The translations under genes and the position numbers were made by a program. Under the pieces are notes generated by a model, which made no database searches, was not told where the DNA came from, and was given only the letters and a program-made list of their open reading frames with translations. Below, piece by piece: positions 16,446 to 24,608 of a stretch of DNA of 64,000 bases; position 1 is the first letter of the stretch, and each line of letters opens with the position of its first letter. Source of the stretch: Pseudomonas tohonis (GTDB taxonomy: Bacteria; Pseudomonadota; Gammaproteobacteria; Pseudomonadales; Pseudomonadaceae); the NCBI RefSeq assembly GCF_012767755.2, contig NZ_AP023189.1, forward strand, positions 1,302,001 to 1,366,000, in the 5' to 3' direction.

Positions 16446-16619
16446 TCATAGCACCAGTCGCGCGAGGAGGCGGCTCAGCAGGCCCAGGCCGATCACCATC
16501 ACCAGCAGGATCGCCAGCAGGCGCCAGGGCTTGAACGGCTCGCGTTCCACCTGGTGCTGGGGGAGATTCAGGTACTGGTCGACCTTCTGCTGGTCTTCGG
16601 GTGTCAGGCGGCTGGTCAT
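16446..16619 (-). CDS. DUF3094 small membrane protein
   Basis: This 57-residue protein was read directly from the minus strand. It begins MTSRLTPEDQQKVDQYL, then has QHQVEREPFKPWRLL and a single hydrophobic segment (ILLVMVIGLGLLSRLL) running to the C-terminus. This is the DUF3094 pattern known from Pseudomonas, with a soluble N-terminal half and a tail anchor. It lies 63 bp upstream of ndh on the same strand. Function is unknown; nearness to ndh suggests a membrane or respiratory role, by inference only. Confidence 0.8.
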   Translation of the reverse strand: MTSRLTPEDQQKVDQYLNLPQHQVEREPFKPWRLLAILLVMVIGLGLLSRLLARLVL

Positions 16620-16705
16620 GGGAAGCCTCGACGGGGGAATGGGCTCATTCTAGCTGCGTGTTTCGACAGGGCTCAATCGACGACGCGAATAATTCGACTG
16701 CTGCG

Positions 16706-17332
16706 TCACAGGCCGATCCCGGCATCGAATATCACCGTTCGACCCAGGTTGGCGCGCAGAAATTCCGGCGCATCCGGATGGGCGAAGAGCACGCGGGCAT
16801 AGGTGGAGCCGACGATGGACAGCGAGCGCCAGCCCTGGCGGAGGAATTCCGTGGGCGGCGGGAAGGGGCTGTTGAAATCGGGCACCGAGCGCTTGAGGTT
16901 GACGAAGGCGACCAGGTCCAGCTCGCCCGGGTCGAGGCCGCGCTCGGTGTAGTTGTGGGCCTTCTTGCGCAGCGTCGGGGCGAGTCGGCCCTGCAGCTCG
17001 GCGGTGGCGATGCGCTTGGGCCGGGCTTCGCGGCGCACCAGTTGGGCGAGGGAGAAGGCGCTGCGCCGGCGCTCCAGCTCGGCACGCCATTCATCGTTCA
17101 GCCGACGGCCCTCGTCGAGGACGAAGAACACCTCGAAGGCGGCGTCGCGGAACAGCACGTCCGGCGGCTCGCTGCCGGTGCCGAAGTCCTCCAGCCGATG
17201 GGGCACGTTGAGGGCCTGCAGCAGGCGCTGGCAGACCCAGCGCTCGCGTTCCCACTTGCGGGCGTTGGAGAGGAAGTCGTTGGCCTGTTCCGCCTGGCGG
17301 GTCAGCAGGCGCAGGTAGTCGGATTCGTCCAT
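16706..17332 (-). CDS. DUF1780 family protein
   Basis: This 208-residue protein matches the DUF1780 family found in pseudomonads. The segment EPPDVLFRDAAFEVFFVLDEGRR has the spacing of an acidic nuclease-like core (PD followed by a Glu strand), which is why a restriction-endonuclease-like fold has been suspected for such proteins; this is inference. It has no signal peptide and only one Cys. It is transcribed away from the GNAT operon at 17445. Confidence 0.75.
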   Translation of the reverse strand: MDESDYLRLLTRQAEQANDFLSNARKWERERWVCQRLLQALNVPHRLEDFGTGSEPPDVLFRDAAFEVFFVLDEGRRLNDEWRAELERRRSAFSLAQLVRREARPKRIATAELQGRLAPTLRKKAHNYTERGLDPGELDLVAFVNLKRSVPDFNSPFPPPTEFLRQGWRSLSIVGSTYARVLFAHPDAPEFLRANLGRTVIFDAGIGL

Positions 17333-17444
17333 GAGCGGAGCTTAGCCTCGCCGCGCCTCGCTGTGGTAGCCCGACGCGGCATACGGGCACGGCGCCGTAC
17401 GGCGGGCCTTGGTATAGACTCGGAAGCCTGTCCTGGAGCCTGCC

Positions 17445-17870
17445 ATGCAACCGCGCACCATCACCCCCGCCGACCATTCCCGACTGCTGGCCCTCTGGAG
17501 CCGGACGCCGGGTATCCGCCTGCGTCCGGAGGATGAGTACGCGCCGTTCTGTGGCTATCTCGCGCGAAACCCGGGGTTGAGCCTGCTGGTGGAGGCCGGC
17601 GACGAGGTGGTCGCCTGCCTGATGGCGGGGCACGATGGCCGCCGCGGCTACCTGCAGCACCTGGTGGTCGAGGAGGCCTTTCGCGGGCGCGGGCTGGCGC
17701 GGCGGATGCTCGAGGAGGTGCTGGCGCGGCTGGCCGAGCAGGGCATCGGCAAGTCCCATGTCTTCGTCTTGCGCGATGCGCCGCAGGCGCTGGCCTTCTG
17801 GCAGGCGCAGGAAGGCTGGGGCGAGCGTGGGGATATCCAGGTTTTTTCCACAAGGGGAGCGAGTGAATGA
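17445..17870 (+). CDS. GNAT-family N-acetyltransferase
   Basis: This 141-residue protein has the GNAT acetyl-CoA loop [11 protein letters not shown] (Q/RxxGxG/A) after the LQHLVVEEA strand, and a C-terminal [11 protein letters not shown] motif. The substrate is not predictable. It starts at ATG 17445 behind GGAG and overlaps the next start by 4 nt (ATGA), so it leads a three-gene, tightly coupled operon. Confidence 0.88.
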   Translation: MQPRTITPADHSRLLALWSRTPGIRLRPEDEYAPFCGYLARNPGLSLLVEAGDEVVACLMAGHDGRRGYLQHLVVEEAFRGRGLARRMLEEVLARLAEQGIGKSHVFVLRDAPQALAFWQAQEGWGERGDIQVFSTRGASE

Positions 17871-18334
17871 AAGCGGTTTTTGTGGTGGTGCTGATGGCGT
17901 GGATGGGGCTTGCCCAGGCGCAGGAAGAGGGTTCACGGCTCGCCCCCTGGACGCTGCTGGACCAGTATGACCAGCCTTACACCCTCGACGACGGGCTGCG
18001 GCTGTTGCTGGTGGCCCGCGACATGGACGGCGCGAAGCTGGTCAAGGCGGCGTTGGAGGGGCAGCCCAAGGGTTACCTGGAGGCACGCAAGGCGGTGTTC
18101 CTCGCCGATGTGAGCCGCATGCCGGCGGTGATCGCCAAGCTCTTCGCGGTGCCGGCGATGCGTGACTACAACTACCGGGTGATGCTGGACCGTGAGTCCC
18201 GCGTGGCGCCCCGTTATCCGGCCGAGGCGGGCAGCGTGCTGCTGTTGCGCCTGGAAGGTGGCGTGGTGCGTGAAACCCTGACCTTCACCGATGCCGCGGC
18301 GCTGCGTGCCGTTCTCGAGTCCTCCGCAGAGTGA
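17867..18334 (+). CDS. Exported protein, thioredoxin-like fold without cysteines
   Basis: This 155-residue protein has a Sec signal peptide ([18 protein letters not shown], cleavage after AQA). The mature part starts [28 protein letters not shown], which resembles YtfJ-like thioredoxin-fold proteins, but it has no Cys, so disulfide chemistry is excluded. It overlaps the genes on both sides by 4 nt. The pairing with a CbiM-like permease suggests it works in the periplasm with that membrane protein. Confidence 0.65.
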   Translation: MKAVFVVVLMAWMGLAQAQEEGSRLAPWTLLDQYDQPYTLDDGLRLLLVARDMDGAKLVKAALEGQPKGYLEARKAVFLADVSRMPAVIAKLFAVPAMRDYNYRVMLDRESRVAPRYPAEAGSVLLLRLEGGVVRETLTFTDAAALRAVLESSAE

Positions 18335-19017
18335 TCGCGTCCCAGCTGCTCTCCACCACCAGCCTGGGCCTGGGCTGGGCGATCTACCTGCCGGCCATCG
18401 CCTGGGCGGTCTGGCGGGCTCCGTGGGTCGAGCTGTTCAGCGATACGCGGCGACAGCACCTGCTGTTCGGCACGGTGCTGGCGTTGTTCCTGCTGTGGAT
18501 GGTGCGGCGGGATTTCGATTCGGGCGTGTCCTACCACTTCATCGGCATGACGGCCGTGACGCTGCTGCTGGACTGGCCGCTGGCGGTGCTGGGCGGCGTT
18601 GTGGCGCAGCTCGCCTTGCTGGCGCTGGGGCGCCAGGACTTCGCCGCGCTCGGCATCAACGGTGCGCTGCTGGTGCTGCTGCCGGTGCTGGTGACCGAGT
18701 GCTGCGCCATCTGGGTGGAGCGCTTCCAGCCGCGCAACCTGTTCGTCTACATCTTCTGCTGCGGCTTCTTCCCTGCCGCGCTGGCGGCGCTGCTGTGCAC
18801 GCTGTTCGGGCTGGGCATCCTCTGGCTGGACGGCATCTTCCCGATGCCTCCCTGGCTGGAGGACTTCGTCGGCTACCTATGGCTGGTGATGTTCCCCGAG
18901 GCCTTCATCAACGGCACGGCGGTGACGGCGCTGGTGGTGTTCTATCCGGACTGGCTGGAGACCTTCAACCGCTCGCGCTACCTGCAGGCGCCCTGGAAGG
19001 ACGACGAGCCGAAGTGA
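18331..19017 (+). CDS. CbiM/ECF-type membrane protein, orphan
   Basis: This 228-residue protein has six or seven hydrophobic segments and the CbiM-family features YHFIGMTAVTLLLDWPLA and FPEAFINGTAVTALVVFYP. CbiM proteins are substrate-specificity subunits of cobalt/nickel energy-coupling transporters, but no CbiN, CbiQ or ATPase gene is nearby. It starts at GTG 18331, sharing GTGA with the stop upstream. It may import a metal alone or with a distant module; that is open. Confidence 0.75.
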   Translation: MIASQLLSTTSLGLGWAIYLPAIAWAVWRAPWVELFSDTRRQHLLFGTVLALFLLWMVRRDFDSGVSYHFIGMTAVTLLLDWPLAVLGGVVAQLALLALGRQDFAALGINGALLVLLPVLVTECCAIWVERFQPRNLFVYIFCCGFFPAALAALLCTLFGLGILWLDGIFPMPPWLEDFVGYLWLVMFPEAFINGTAVTALVVFYPDWLETFNRSRYLQAPWKDDEPK

Positions 19018-19054
19018 TGGCCGGGAATTCACCAGGGGCATGACGCCTGGCGGC

Positions 19055-19068
19055 TTGATCCCGATCAA
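19055..19068 (+). promoter_or_regulatory. ANR/FNR box
   Basis: TTGATCCCGATCAA is an exact match to the ANR/FNR consensus TTGAT-N4-ATCAA. Its centre (19061.5) would be at -41.5 if transcription starts near 19103, and a weak -10 (GATCAT, 19092-19097) lies in place. This is the class II activator geometry for the small gene at 19125. Confidence 0.8.
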
Positions 19069-19124
19069 TTATCCGCAGCCCTCCGCACGCCGATCATGGT
19101 GCCTTCACAGACGAGGAGCGGGAG

Positions 19125-19340
19125 ATGACCATGCACAAATGGGCGCGCGAGATGCTGGATCGGGAGCTGGCGGTGGCCGGCGCGGCGGGGATGGACGAGG
19201 CGTTGGCGCTGCGAGCGCTGCTCAGCGAGGTGGTGGAGCGCAGCAAGGCGGTGCGGCCGATCGAGGACCTGGCCCAGGAACTGTGCTTCCTGGCCGACAA
19301 CCTCGATGACGACCGCGACTACGCCTTCATGCGCCCGTGA
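19125..19340 (+). CDS. Small acidic protein, likely ANR-induced
   Basis: This 71-residue product is not assigned to a named family by me. It is mostly helical, with WAREMLDRELAVAG at the start and an acidic end (FLADNLDDDRDYAFMRP), and has one Cys. ATG 19125 is preceded by GAGGAGCGGGAG; a second ATG lies two codons later. The perfect ANR box upstream predicts induction at low oxygen. It converges with yacG, with 3 bp between the stops. Confidence 0.75.
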   Translation: MTMHKWAREMLDRELAVAGAAGMDEALALRALLSEVVERSKAVRPIEDLAQELCFLADNLDDDRDYAFMRP

Positions 19341-19343
19341 GGC

Positions 19344-19544
19344 TCAGTGACCGCGCTCGGGCAGGTCGCTGGAGAAGAGATCGTCTTCCTGGATGTCGCC
19401 GGGGATCGCATGTTCCTCGGCGGCCCAGGCGCCCAGGTCGATCAGCTTGCAGCGCTCGGAGCAGAAGGGGCGGCTGGGGCTCTGCGGGCCCCACTCGACG
19501 GGGGCGCCACAGGTGGGGCATTCGACGGTCATGGGTTGGCTCAT
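19344..19544 (-). CDS. yacG: DNA gyrase inhibitor YacG
   Basis: This 66-residue zinc protein has the YacG pattern VECPTCGAP, then [17 protein letters not shown], giving a four-Cys zinc site. YacG binds GyrB and blocks gyrase binding to DNA. ATG 19544 has GGAGG upstream and overlaps the coaE stop by 4 nt; a longer N-terminal reading has no support. The pilD-coaE-yacG order is the same as in other pseudomonads. Confidence 0.93.
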   Translation of the reverse strand: MSQPMTVECPTCGAPVEWGPQSPSRPFCSERCKLIDLGAWAAEEHAIPGDIQEDDLFSSDLPERGH

Positions 19545-20152
19545 GCTTGGCCTCCGCGCAGGGTCAGGTAGAAGGCGTGCAGGCGTTCGACTTCGCGCTG
19601 CAGCCATTTCAGGTCACGGTCGTTGACCAGGACGTCATCCGCCGCTTCCAGGCGTTTTTCGCGGCTGGCCTGGGCCTTGAGGATGGCGCCGACCTGTTCT
19701 TCGGACACCTGGTCCCGGGCCATGGTGCGCTGGATCTGCACCGCTTCCGGTGCGTCGACCACCAGCACGCGCTGGGTCATGCGGTGCTGGCCGGACTCGA
19801 TCAGCAGCGGCGAGACGAGGATGGCGTAGGGCGACTGGGCGCTGGCGAGGTCGCGGACGATCTCCTCGCCTATCAGTGGGTGCAACAGGTTTTCCAGCCA
19901 GCGGCGTTCTTCCGGGTGTTCGAAGATACGCTGGCGCAGCGCTGCGCGATCGAGCTGGCCATCGGCCTGGAGAACGTCGCTACCGAAGTGCTCGGCGATC
20001 TGCGTGAGGGCGGGGCGGCCAGGCTCGACCACCCAGCGCGCCGCATGGTCGGCGTCCACTAGGTGCACGCCGAGGTTGCCGAAATGGGAGGCGACGGCGC
20101 TCTTGCCGCTGCCGATGCCGCCCGTAAGGCCAAGGATCCAGGGTTTGTTCAT
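19541..20152 (-). CDS. coaE: Dephospho-CoA kinase
   Basis: This 203-residue protein has the P-loop [14 protein letters not shown] at the N-terminus and [12 protein letters not shown], typical for CoaE. It phosphorylates the 3'-OH of the ribose of dephospho-CoA in the last step of CoA synthesis. The start overlaps the pilD stop by 1 nt (TGATG), so it is translated from the pilus-assembly transcript. Confidence 0.95.
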   Translation of the reverse strand: MNKPWILGLTGGIGSGKSAVASHFGNLGVHLVDADHAARWVVEPGRPALTQIAEHFGSDVLQADGQLDRAALRQRIFEHPEERRWLENLLHPLIGEEIVRDLASAQSPYAILVSPLLIESGQHRMTQRVLVVDAPEAVQIQRTMARDQVSEEQVGAILKAQASREKRLEAADDVLVNDRDLKWLQREVERLHAFYLTLRGGQA

Positions 20153-21021
20153 CAGAAACCGGCGAAGTGGAGATAGGTCCCGGTTATTTGATCACCCCAG
20201 AGCAATGCAATCCAGCCGGCAATGGCCAGGTAGGGGCCGAAGGGGATGGGCGTGCTGCTGTCCGCGTCGCGCAGCTTGAGGATGATGATCCCCAATATGG
20301 CGCCCACCAGGGACGACAGCAGGATGGTCAGCGGCAGCACCTGCCAGCCACCCCAGGCGCCGATCATCGCCAGCAGCTTGAAGTCGCCGTAGCCCATGCC
20401 TTCCTTGCCGGTCACCAGCTTGAACACCCAGTACACCGACCACAGGCTGAGATAGCCGCCCACCGCGCCCCAGAGCGCATCGCTAGGCGTGGCGAACATG
20501 CCCTGGTTGTTGAGGATCAGCCCGAGCCATAGCAGCGGCAGCACCAGGGAGTCCGGCAGCAGCTGGTGGTCGACGTCGATCATGCTCATCGCCAGCAGGC
20601 CCCAGGTCAGCACCAGGAACGCCCCGGCCTGCCAGGTGAAGCCGAAATGCCAGGCGACATAGGCCGACAACAGGCCGCACGCCAGCTCTACCAGCGGGTA
20701 GCGCTTCTTGATTGGCGCCTTGCACGACGAGCACTTGCCACCCAAGGCCAGCCAGCTGACCACCGGGATGTTCTCCCAGGCCTGGATCTCATGCTGGCAA
20801 TGCGGGCAGCGCGAGTTCGGCAGGATCAGGTTGAAGGTCTCGCCCTGGGGCTCCGCCGGCAACTCCAACGCCTCCCGCGCCTGCGCCTTCCAGTCGCGGA
20901 ACATCATCACCGGCAGGCGGTAGATGACGACGTTGAGGAAACTGCCGACGAGAAGGCCGAGGAGGAATATGCAGAAAACAAAGGCCGGCAAGTTGCCGGC
21001 CAGGAAGTCGATGACTGTCAC
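20152..21021 (-). CDS. pilD: Type IV prepilin peptidase / N-methyltransferase
   Basis: This 289-residue inner-membrane protein cleaves the prepilin leader and methylates the new N-terminal Phe. The cytoplasmic loop has two CxxC pairs (CPHC and CSSC), and the two catalytic Asp lie in [12 protein letters not shown] and [13 protein letters not shown]. It starts at GTG 21021, directly after the pilC TAA with no gap; no other start would keep the conserved N-terminal helix. It would also process type II secretion pseudopilins. Confidence 0.95.
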   Translation of the reverse strand: MTVIDFLAGNLPAFVFCIFLLGLLVGSFLNVVIYRLPVMMFRDWKAQAREALELPAEPQGETFNLILPNSRCPHCQHEIQAWENIPVVSWLALGGKCSSCKAPIKKRYPLVELACGLLSAYVAWHFGFTWQAGAFLVLTWGLLAMSMIDVDHQLLPDSLVLPLLWLGLILNNQGMFATPSDALWGAVGGYLSLWSVYWVFKLVTGKEGMGYGDFKLLAMIGAWGGWQVLPLTILLSSLVGAILGIIILKLRDADSSTPIPFGPYLAIAGWIALLWGDQITGTYLHFAGF

Positions 21022-22242
21022 TTATCCCACTACCGAACCGAGTTGGAAGATAGGCAGGTACATCGCGATGATCAGGCCGCCGACCAGCACGCCGAGAACC
21101 GCCATGATCAGGGGCTCCATTAGGGTGGTCAGGTTGTCGACGGCGTTGTCGACTTCTTCTTCGTAGAAGGAGGCGACTTTGTCGAGCATAGTGTCGAGGG
21201 CTCCTGATTCTTCACCGATGGCGGTCATCTGAATGGCCATTGATGGAAATACACCAGTGGTGCGCATGGAGAAGTTCAGTTGCATGCCGGTAGAGACATC
21301 CTGCTTGATCTTCGTAACCGCGTCTTTGAATACGACGTTACCGGTTGCGCCGGAAACGGAGTCGAGGGCGTCTACAAGAGGCACACCTGCTGCAAAGGTG
21401 GTGGACAGCGTACGGGCGTAACGTGCGACGGCAGATTTGTAGAGTATGTCGCCGACGATGGGTAACTTGAGCACGCCTCGGTCGACGTTATCTCTGAATT
21501 TTTTTGAGCGGCGATGAAGCTCTCGGAGGCCGAAAGCGGTTCCGAACATGCCGAGTAACACGACGAACCACCATGTCTGAAGAAATTCGGAAAGATGAAT
21601 AACCATCATTGTGAAAGCGGGTAATTCAGCGCCGAAACCTGAAAAAACGGACTGAAATTGCGGAACAACTTTAATAAGCAGGATTGCAGAAACTATCAAG
21701 GCAACCAAGATTACGGCGATCGGGTAGGTCATTGCCTTCTTGATTTTTGCCTTGAGCGATTCGGTTTTCTCCTTATAGGTAGCCACTCGATCCAGCAGGT
21801 TTTCCAAAGCGCCGGACTGCTCGCCAGCGTCCACCAAGTTGCAGTAGAGTTCGTCAAAATACAGAGGTTTTTTTCTTAGAGAGTTTGCAAAGCTGTTCCC
21901 TGCGGCTACCTCCTGTTTGACCTCGTCAACCAGTTTTCGCATGTTTTGGTTTTCGACGCCCTCTCCAATGATGTCAAAGCTCTGAAGCAAGGGAACGCCT
22001 GCTTTCATCATGGTAGCCATCTGGCGAGTGAACAGGGCTATATCTAGAGGCTTGATTTTCTTTCCCTTGCCAAAAAGGGATGCGCTTTTTTTCCTGACTT
22101 TGGTGGGGTTGATGCCCTGCTTACGAAGCTGGGCTTTAACAAGAGCGGGGTTGGTGCCGCTCATGTCCCCTTTGACCCTGGCGCCTTTTTTATCTGTACC
22201 TTCCCAGCTGAACAGGGTGGTTTTGAGAGCTTTTTCCGCCAT
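21022..22242 (-). CDS. pilC: Type IV pilus inner-membrane platform protein
   Basis: This 406-residue protein has two GspF-type domains. Each has a cytoplasmic helical bundle and a hydrophobic segment (MTYPIAVILVALIVSAILLI near the middle; LIMAVLGVLVGGLIIAMYL at the end). It links the PilB/PilT motors to pilin in the inner membrane. The C-terminal half has more AT-rich codons than the neighbouring pilD, continuing the drift towards the pilin region. It starts 3 bp after the pilB stop. Confidence 0.95.
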   Translation of the reverse strand: MAEKALKTTLFSWEGTDKKGARVKGDMSGTNPALVKAQLRKQGINPTKVRKKSASLFGKGKKIKPLDIALFTRQMATMMKAGVPLLQSFDIIGEGVENQNMRKLVDEVKQEVAAGNSFANSLRKKPLYFDELYCNLVDAGEQSGALENLLDRVATYKEKTESLKAKIKKAMTYPIAVILVALIVSAILLIKVVPQFQSVFSGFGAELPAFTMMVIHLSEFLQTWWFVVLLGMFGTAFGLRELHRRSKKFRDNVDRGVLKLPIVGDILYKSAVARYARTLSTTFAAGVPLVDALDSVSGATGNVVFKDAVTKIKQDVSTGMQLNFSMRTTGVFPSMAIQMTAIGEESGALDTMLDKVASFYEEEVDNAVDNLTTLMEPLIMAVLGVLVGGLIIAMYLPIFQLGSVVG

Positions 22243-22245
22243 GGA

Positions 22246-23949
22246 TTAGTCCTTGGTCACGCGGTTGACTTCTTCGAGGCTCGTCACGCCATGGATGGCT
22301 TTCAAGAGCCCCGAAGTGCGGAGATCGTTGAAGCCATCTTTACGCATCTGAGCTGCGATATCGATGGAGTTGCCTTCCTCCATGATAATGCGTTGCAGGG
22401 CAGGAGTGTTTTTAACCACTTCATAAATACCCACCCTTCCCTTGTAGCCGCCTTTACAGCTATCGCAACCTACGGGCCCAAAGAGCTTGAAGGTTCCGAT
22501 CCGCTCTTCCGGGAAGCCTTCCTTGAGCAGCGTATCGCGTGGGATCTCTACTTCCTTCTTGCAGGCGGCGCAAAGCTTTCGCGCAAGTCGTTGGGCAATG
22601 ATCAGGTTGACCGATGTGGCGATGTTGAACGCCGGCACCCCCATGTTACGCAACCGTGTCAGCGTCTCAGCGGCGCTGTTGGTGTGAAGGGTGGACATCA
22701 CCATGTGTCCTGTTTGAGCGGCCTTGATCGCGATCTCAGCTGTCTCCAGATCGCGGATCTCACCCACCATGATGACGTCGGGGTCCTGGCGGAGGAAGGC
22801 TCGAAGGGCCTGGGAAAAGTCCATACCTTGCCGGGGGTTCACGTTGACCTGGTTGATGCCTTCCAAGTTGATCTCAACGGGGTCTTCGGCTGTCGAGATG
22901 TTGATGTCGACGGTGTTGAGGATATTCAAGCCGGTGTAGAGGGACACCGTCTTGCCTGACCCGGTTGGGCCGGTCACCAGGATCATGCCCTGTGGCTGTT
23001 TCAAGGCATTGAGATAAAGCTCTTTCTGCGACTCCTCATACCCCAGCGCATCGATGCCCATCTGCGCGCTTGAGGGGTCAAGGATTCGCATCACAATCTT
23101 CTCTCCCCACAGCGTGGGCAAGGTGTTGACGCGAAAATCGATGGCCTTGGTTTTGGATATCTTCATTTTGATACGGCCGTCCTGCGGCTTGCGCCGCTCG
23201 GAGATATCCAGGGAAGCCATTACCTTGAGGCGTGCCGATATGCGGCTGGCCAGTTGAATCGGTGGGCGGGCGACCTCATGCAGCACGCCGTCGGTGCGGA
23301 GACGGACGCGGTAACTCTTCTCATAAGGCTCGAAGTGCAAGTCTGACGAACCGCCTTTGATAGCGTCCAGCAGCATCTTGTTGACGAAGCGCACAACAGG
23401 CGCATCGTCAGCTTCTGCACCTGTGCCCTTGTCGTCCCTGTCCTCGTCGACACTTTCGATGTCCACCCCATCGAGGTCTACATCGCCGAGGTCCTCCATG
23501 CCACTATTTGCGGAGTCGAAGAATTTCTCAATGGCCTCGCCGAGCTTGTCGTCTTCCACCAGGATGGCTTCGGTGGTGAGACCGGTACTGAACTGCACAT
23601 CGGTTACAGCTTGATGGTTGGTAGGGTCCGAGACACCAATAAAGAGCTTGTTGCCTCTGCGCCATAGAGGGAGCAGGCGATGCTGGCGGATCAGCTTCTC
23701 GCTGATCAACTCCTTGGGTTGGGACTCCTTGTCGATGGCTCCCAGATCAAAAAATGCCACGCCGAACTGTTCAGCAGCGATTTCCGCGAGCGGACGACTC
23801 TTCACCAGCTTGTTCTGAACGATGTACGTCACCAGCGACATCTTGTTGCGCAGGGCCTGCTGCTGAGCCTGTTGGGCATTTTTCTCGTCGAGCAGGTTGG
23901 CAATCACAATCTGGCGAGCCAGGCCGGTGAGGGGAATTGAGTCGCTCAT
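22246..23949 (-). CDS. pilB: Type IV pilus assembly ATPase
   Basis: This 567-residue hexameric motor drives pilus extension. It has an N-terminal MshEN-type domain, then Walker A GPTGSGKTVSLYTG, the Asp box and Walker B DPDVIMVGEIRDLETAE, and the His box QTGHMVMSTLHTNSA. A four-Cys zinc element (CAAC and CDSCKGG) follows. It begins the pilBCD-coaE-yacG transcript. In this window pilA lies upstream on the same strand, separated by a terminator. Confidence 0.96.
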   Translation of the reverse strand: MSDSIPLTGLARQIVIANLLDEKNAQQAQQQALRNKMSLVTYIVQNKLVKSRPLAEIAAEQFGVAFFDLGAIDKESQPKELISEKLIRQHRLLPLWRRGNKLFIGVSDPTNHQAVTDVQFSTGLTTEAILVEDDKLGEAIEKFFDSANSGMEDLGDVDLDGVDIESVDEDRDDKGTGAEADDAPVVRFVNKMLLDAIKGGSSDLHFEPYEKSYRVRLRTDGVLHEVARPPIQLASRISARLKVMASLDISERRKPQDGRIKMKISKTKAIDFRVNTLPTLWGEKIVMRILDPSSAQMGIDALGYEESQKELYLNALKQPQGMILVTGPTGSGKTVSLYTGLNILNTVDINISTAEDPVEINLEGINQVNVNPRQGMDFSQALRAFLRQDPDVIMVGEIRDLETAEIAIKAAQTGHMVMSTLHTNSAAETLTRLRNMGVPAFNIATSVNLIIAQRLARKLCAACKKEVEIPRDTLLKEGFPEERIGTFKLFGPVGCDSCKGGYKGRVGIYEVVKNTPALQRIIMEEGNSIDIAAQMRKDGFNDLRTSGLLKAIHGVTSLEEVNRVTKD

Positions 23950-24006
23950 TCAAGCATCGTCCGTATGGCTGGAGTAAGGAGACAGCATATAGGGAAGCAC
24001 AAATAA

Positions 24007-24030
24007 ACAAGGCACCCGAAGGTGCCTTGT
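24007..24030 (-). terminator. Terminator after pilA
   Basis: ACAAGGCACC and GGTGCCTTGT form a perfect 10-bp stem around a UUCG loop (minus strand), followed by TTATTT. It separates pilA transcription from pilB. Confidence 0.85.
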
Positions 24031-24044
24031 TCCGAAGCTTTAAC

Positions 24045-24458
24045 TCAGCAACCGCGCGGACGGTATTCCGAGTTTACGTCAGAAGTGCAGGACCAAGTAC
24101 CGTCGCTGGCACGATTCAGGGTAATACGCGAGTCTTTTACGCGCGGGCTGGCTTGTCGATCGAAAACGAACACGAGCGTGCCGGTACCGCTGGAGGTGAA
24201 GGTCGCAGTGATTGTACCCAGCGGGCTGGCGGTGGCGCCGCTGCCAAGGTTTGCAACGGTAGTGGAGGCACCACCCACTCCACGGGAGAACTGATCTTCA
24301 ACAGCAGTCTTCAGGGGGGCGATTGCCTGCAGGCCAGTGTTGGCTTCGGCGCGCGCAATGTAGTTCTGGTAGGCCGGAATCGCGATAGCGGCCAGAATGC
24401 CGATGATCGCCACGACGATCATCAGTTCAATCAGGGTAAAACCTTTTTGGGCTTTCAT
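24045..24458 (-). CDS. pilA: Type IV major pilin
   Basis: This 137-residue prepilin has the short leader MKAQKG followed by [20 protein letters not shown], with the Glu5 needed for assembly. The globular part is rich in Ser, Thr and Gly, and the C-terminal disulfide loop is formed by two Cys 12 residues apart, the last residue being Cys. There is no C-terminal Ser, so TfpO-type end glycosylation is unlikely. ATG 24458 follows GGAG; a longer reading would put residues before the leader. A sigma-54 promoter precedes it. The base composition is AT-richer than the flanking housekeeping genes. Confidence 0.95.
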   Translation of the reverse strand: MKAQKGFTLIELMIVVAIIGILAAIAIPAYQNYIARAEANTGLQAIAPLKTAVEDQFSRGVGGASTTVANLGSGATASPLGTITATFTSSGTGTLVFVFDRQASPRVKDSRITLNRASDGTWSCTSDVNSEYRPRGC

Positions 24459-24512
24459 TCGTGTTTCTCCAAGGTAGATGTTTACGACTGCACAGGCAGC
24501 TGACATTCTCTA

Positions 24513-24528
24513 AGCAAGTCCCTTGCCA
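24513..24528 (-). promoter_or_regulatory. Sigma-54 promoter of pilA
   Basis: On the minus strand TGGCAAGGGACTTGCT matches the sigma-54 consensus TGGCACG-N4-TTGCW with GG and GC at the right spacing. Transcription would start near 24502, 44 nt before the pilA ATG. PilA is known to be controlled by RpoN and PilSR in Pseudomonas. Confidence 0.88.
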
Positions 24529-24608
24529 ACTTTTTTGGTCCTGCAGTTCTTAGTGCTGGGGCCTGAGATGCAGGTTGGGCTGACAAAAAACGTCAATGAG
24601 TGCCAAGA

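Noticed and set aside
24045-24506. N-terminal extension of PilA before MKAQKG
   Set aside because: It would precede the conserved leader and cover the transcription start predicted from the sigma-54 promoter.
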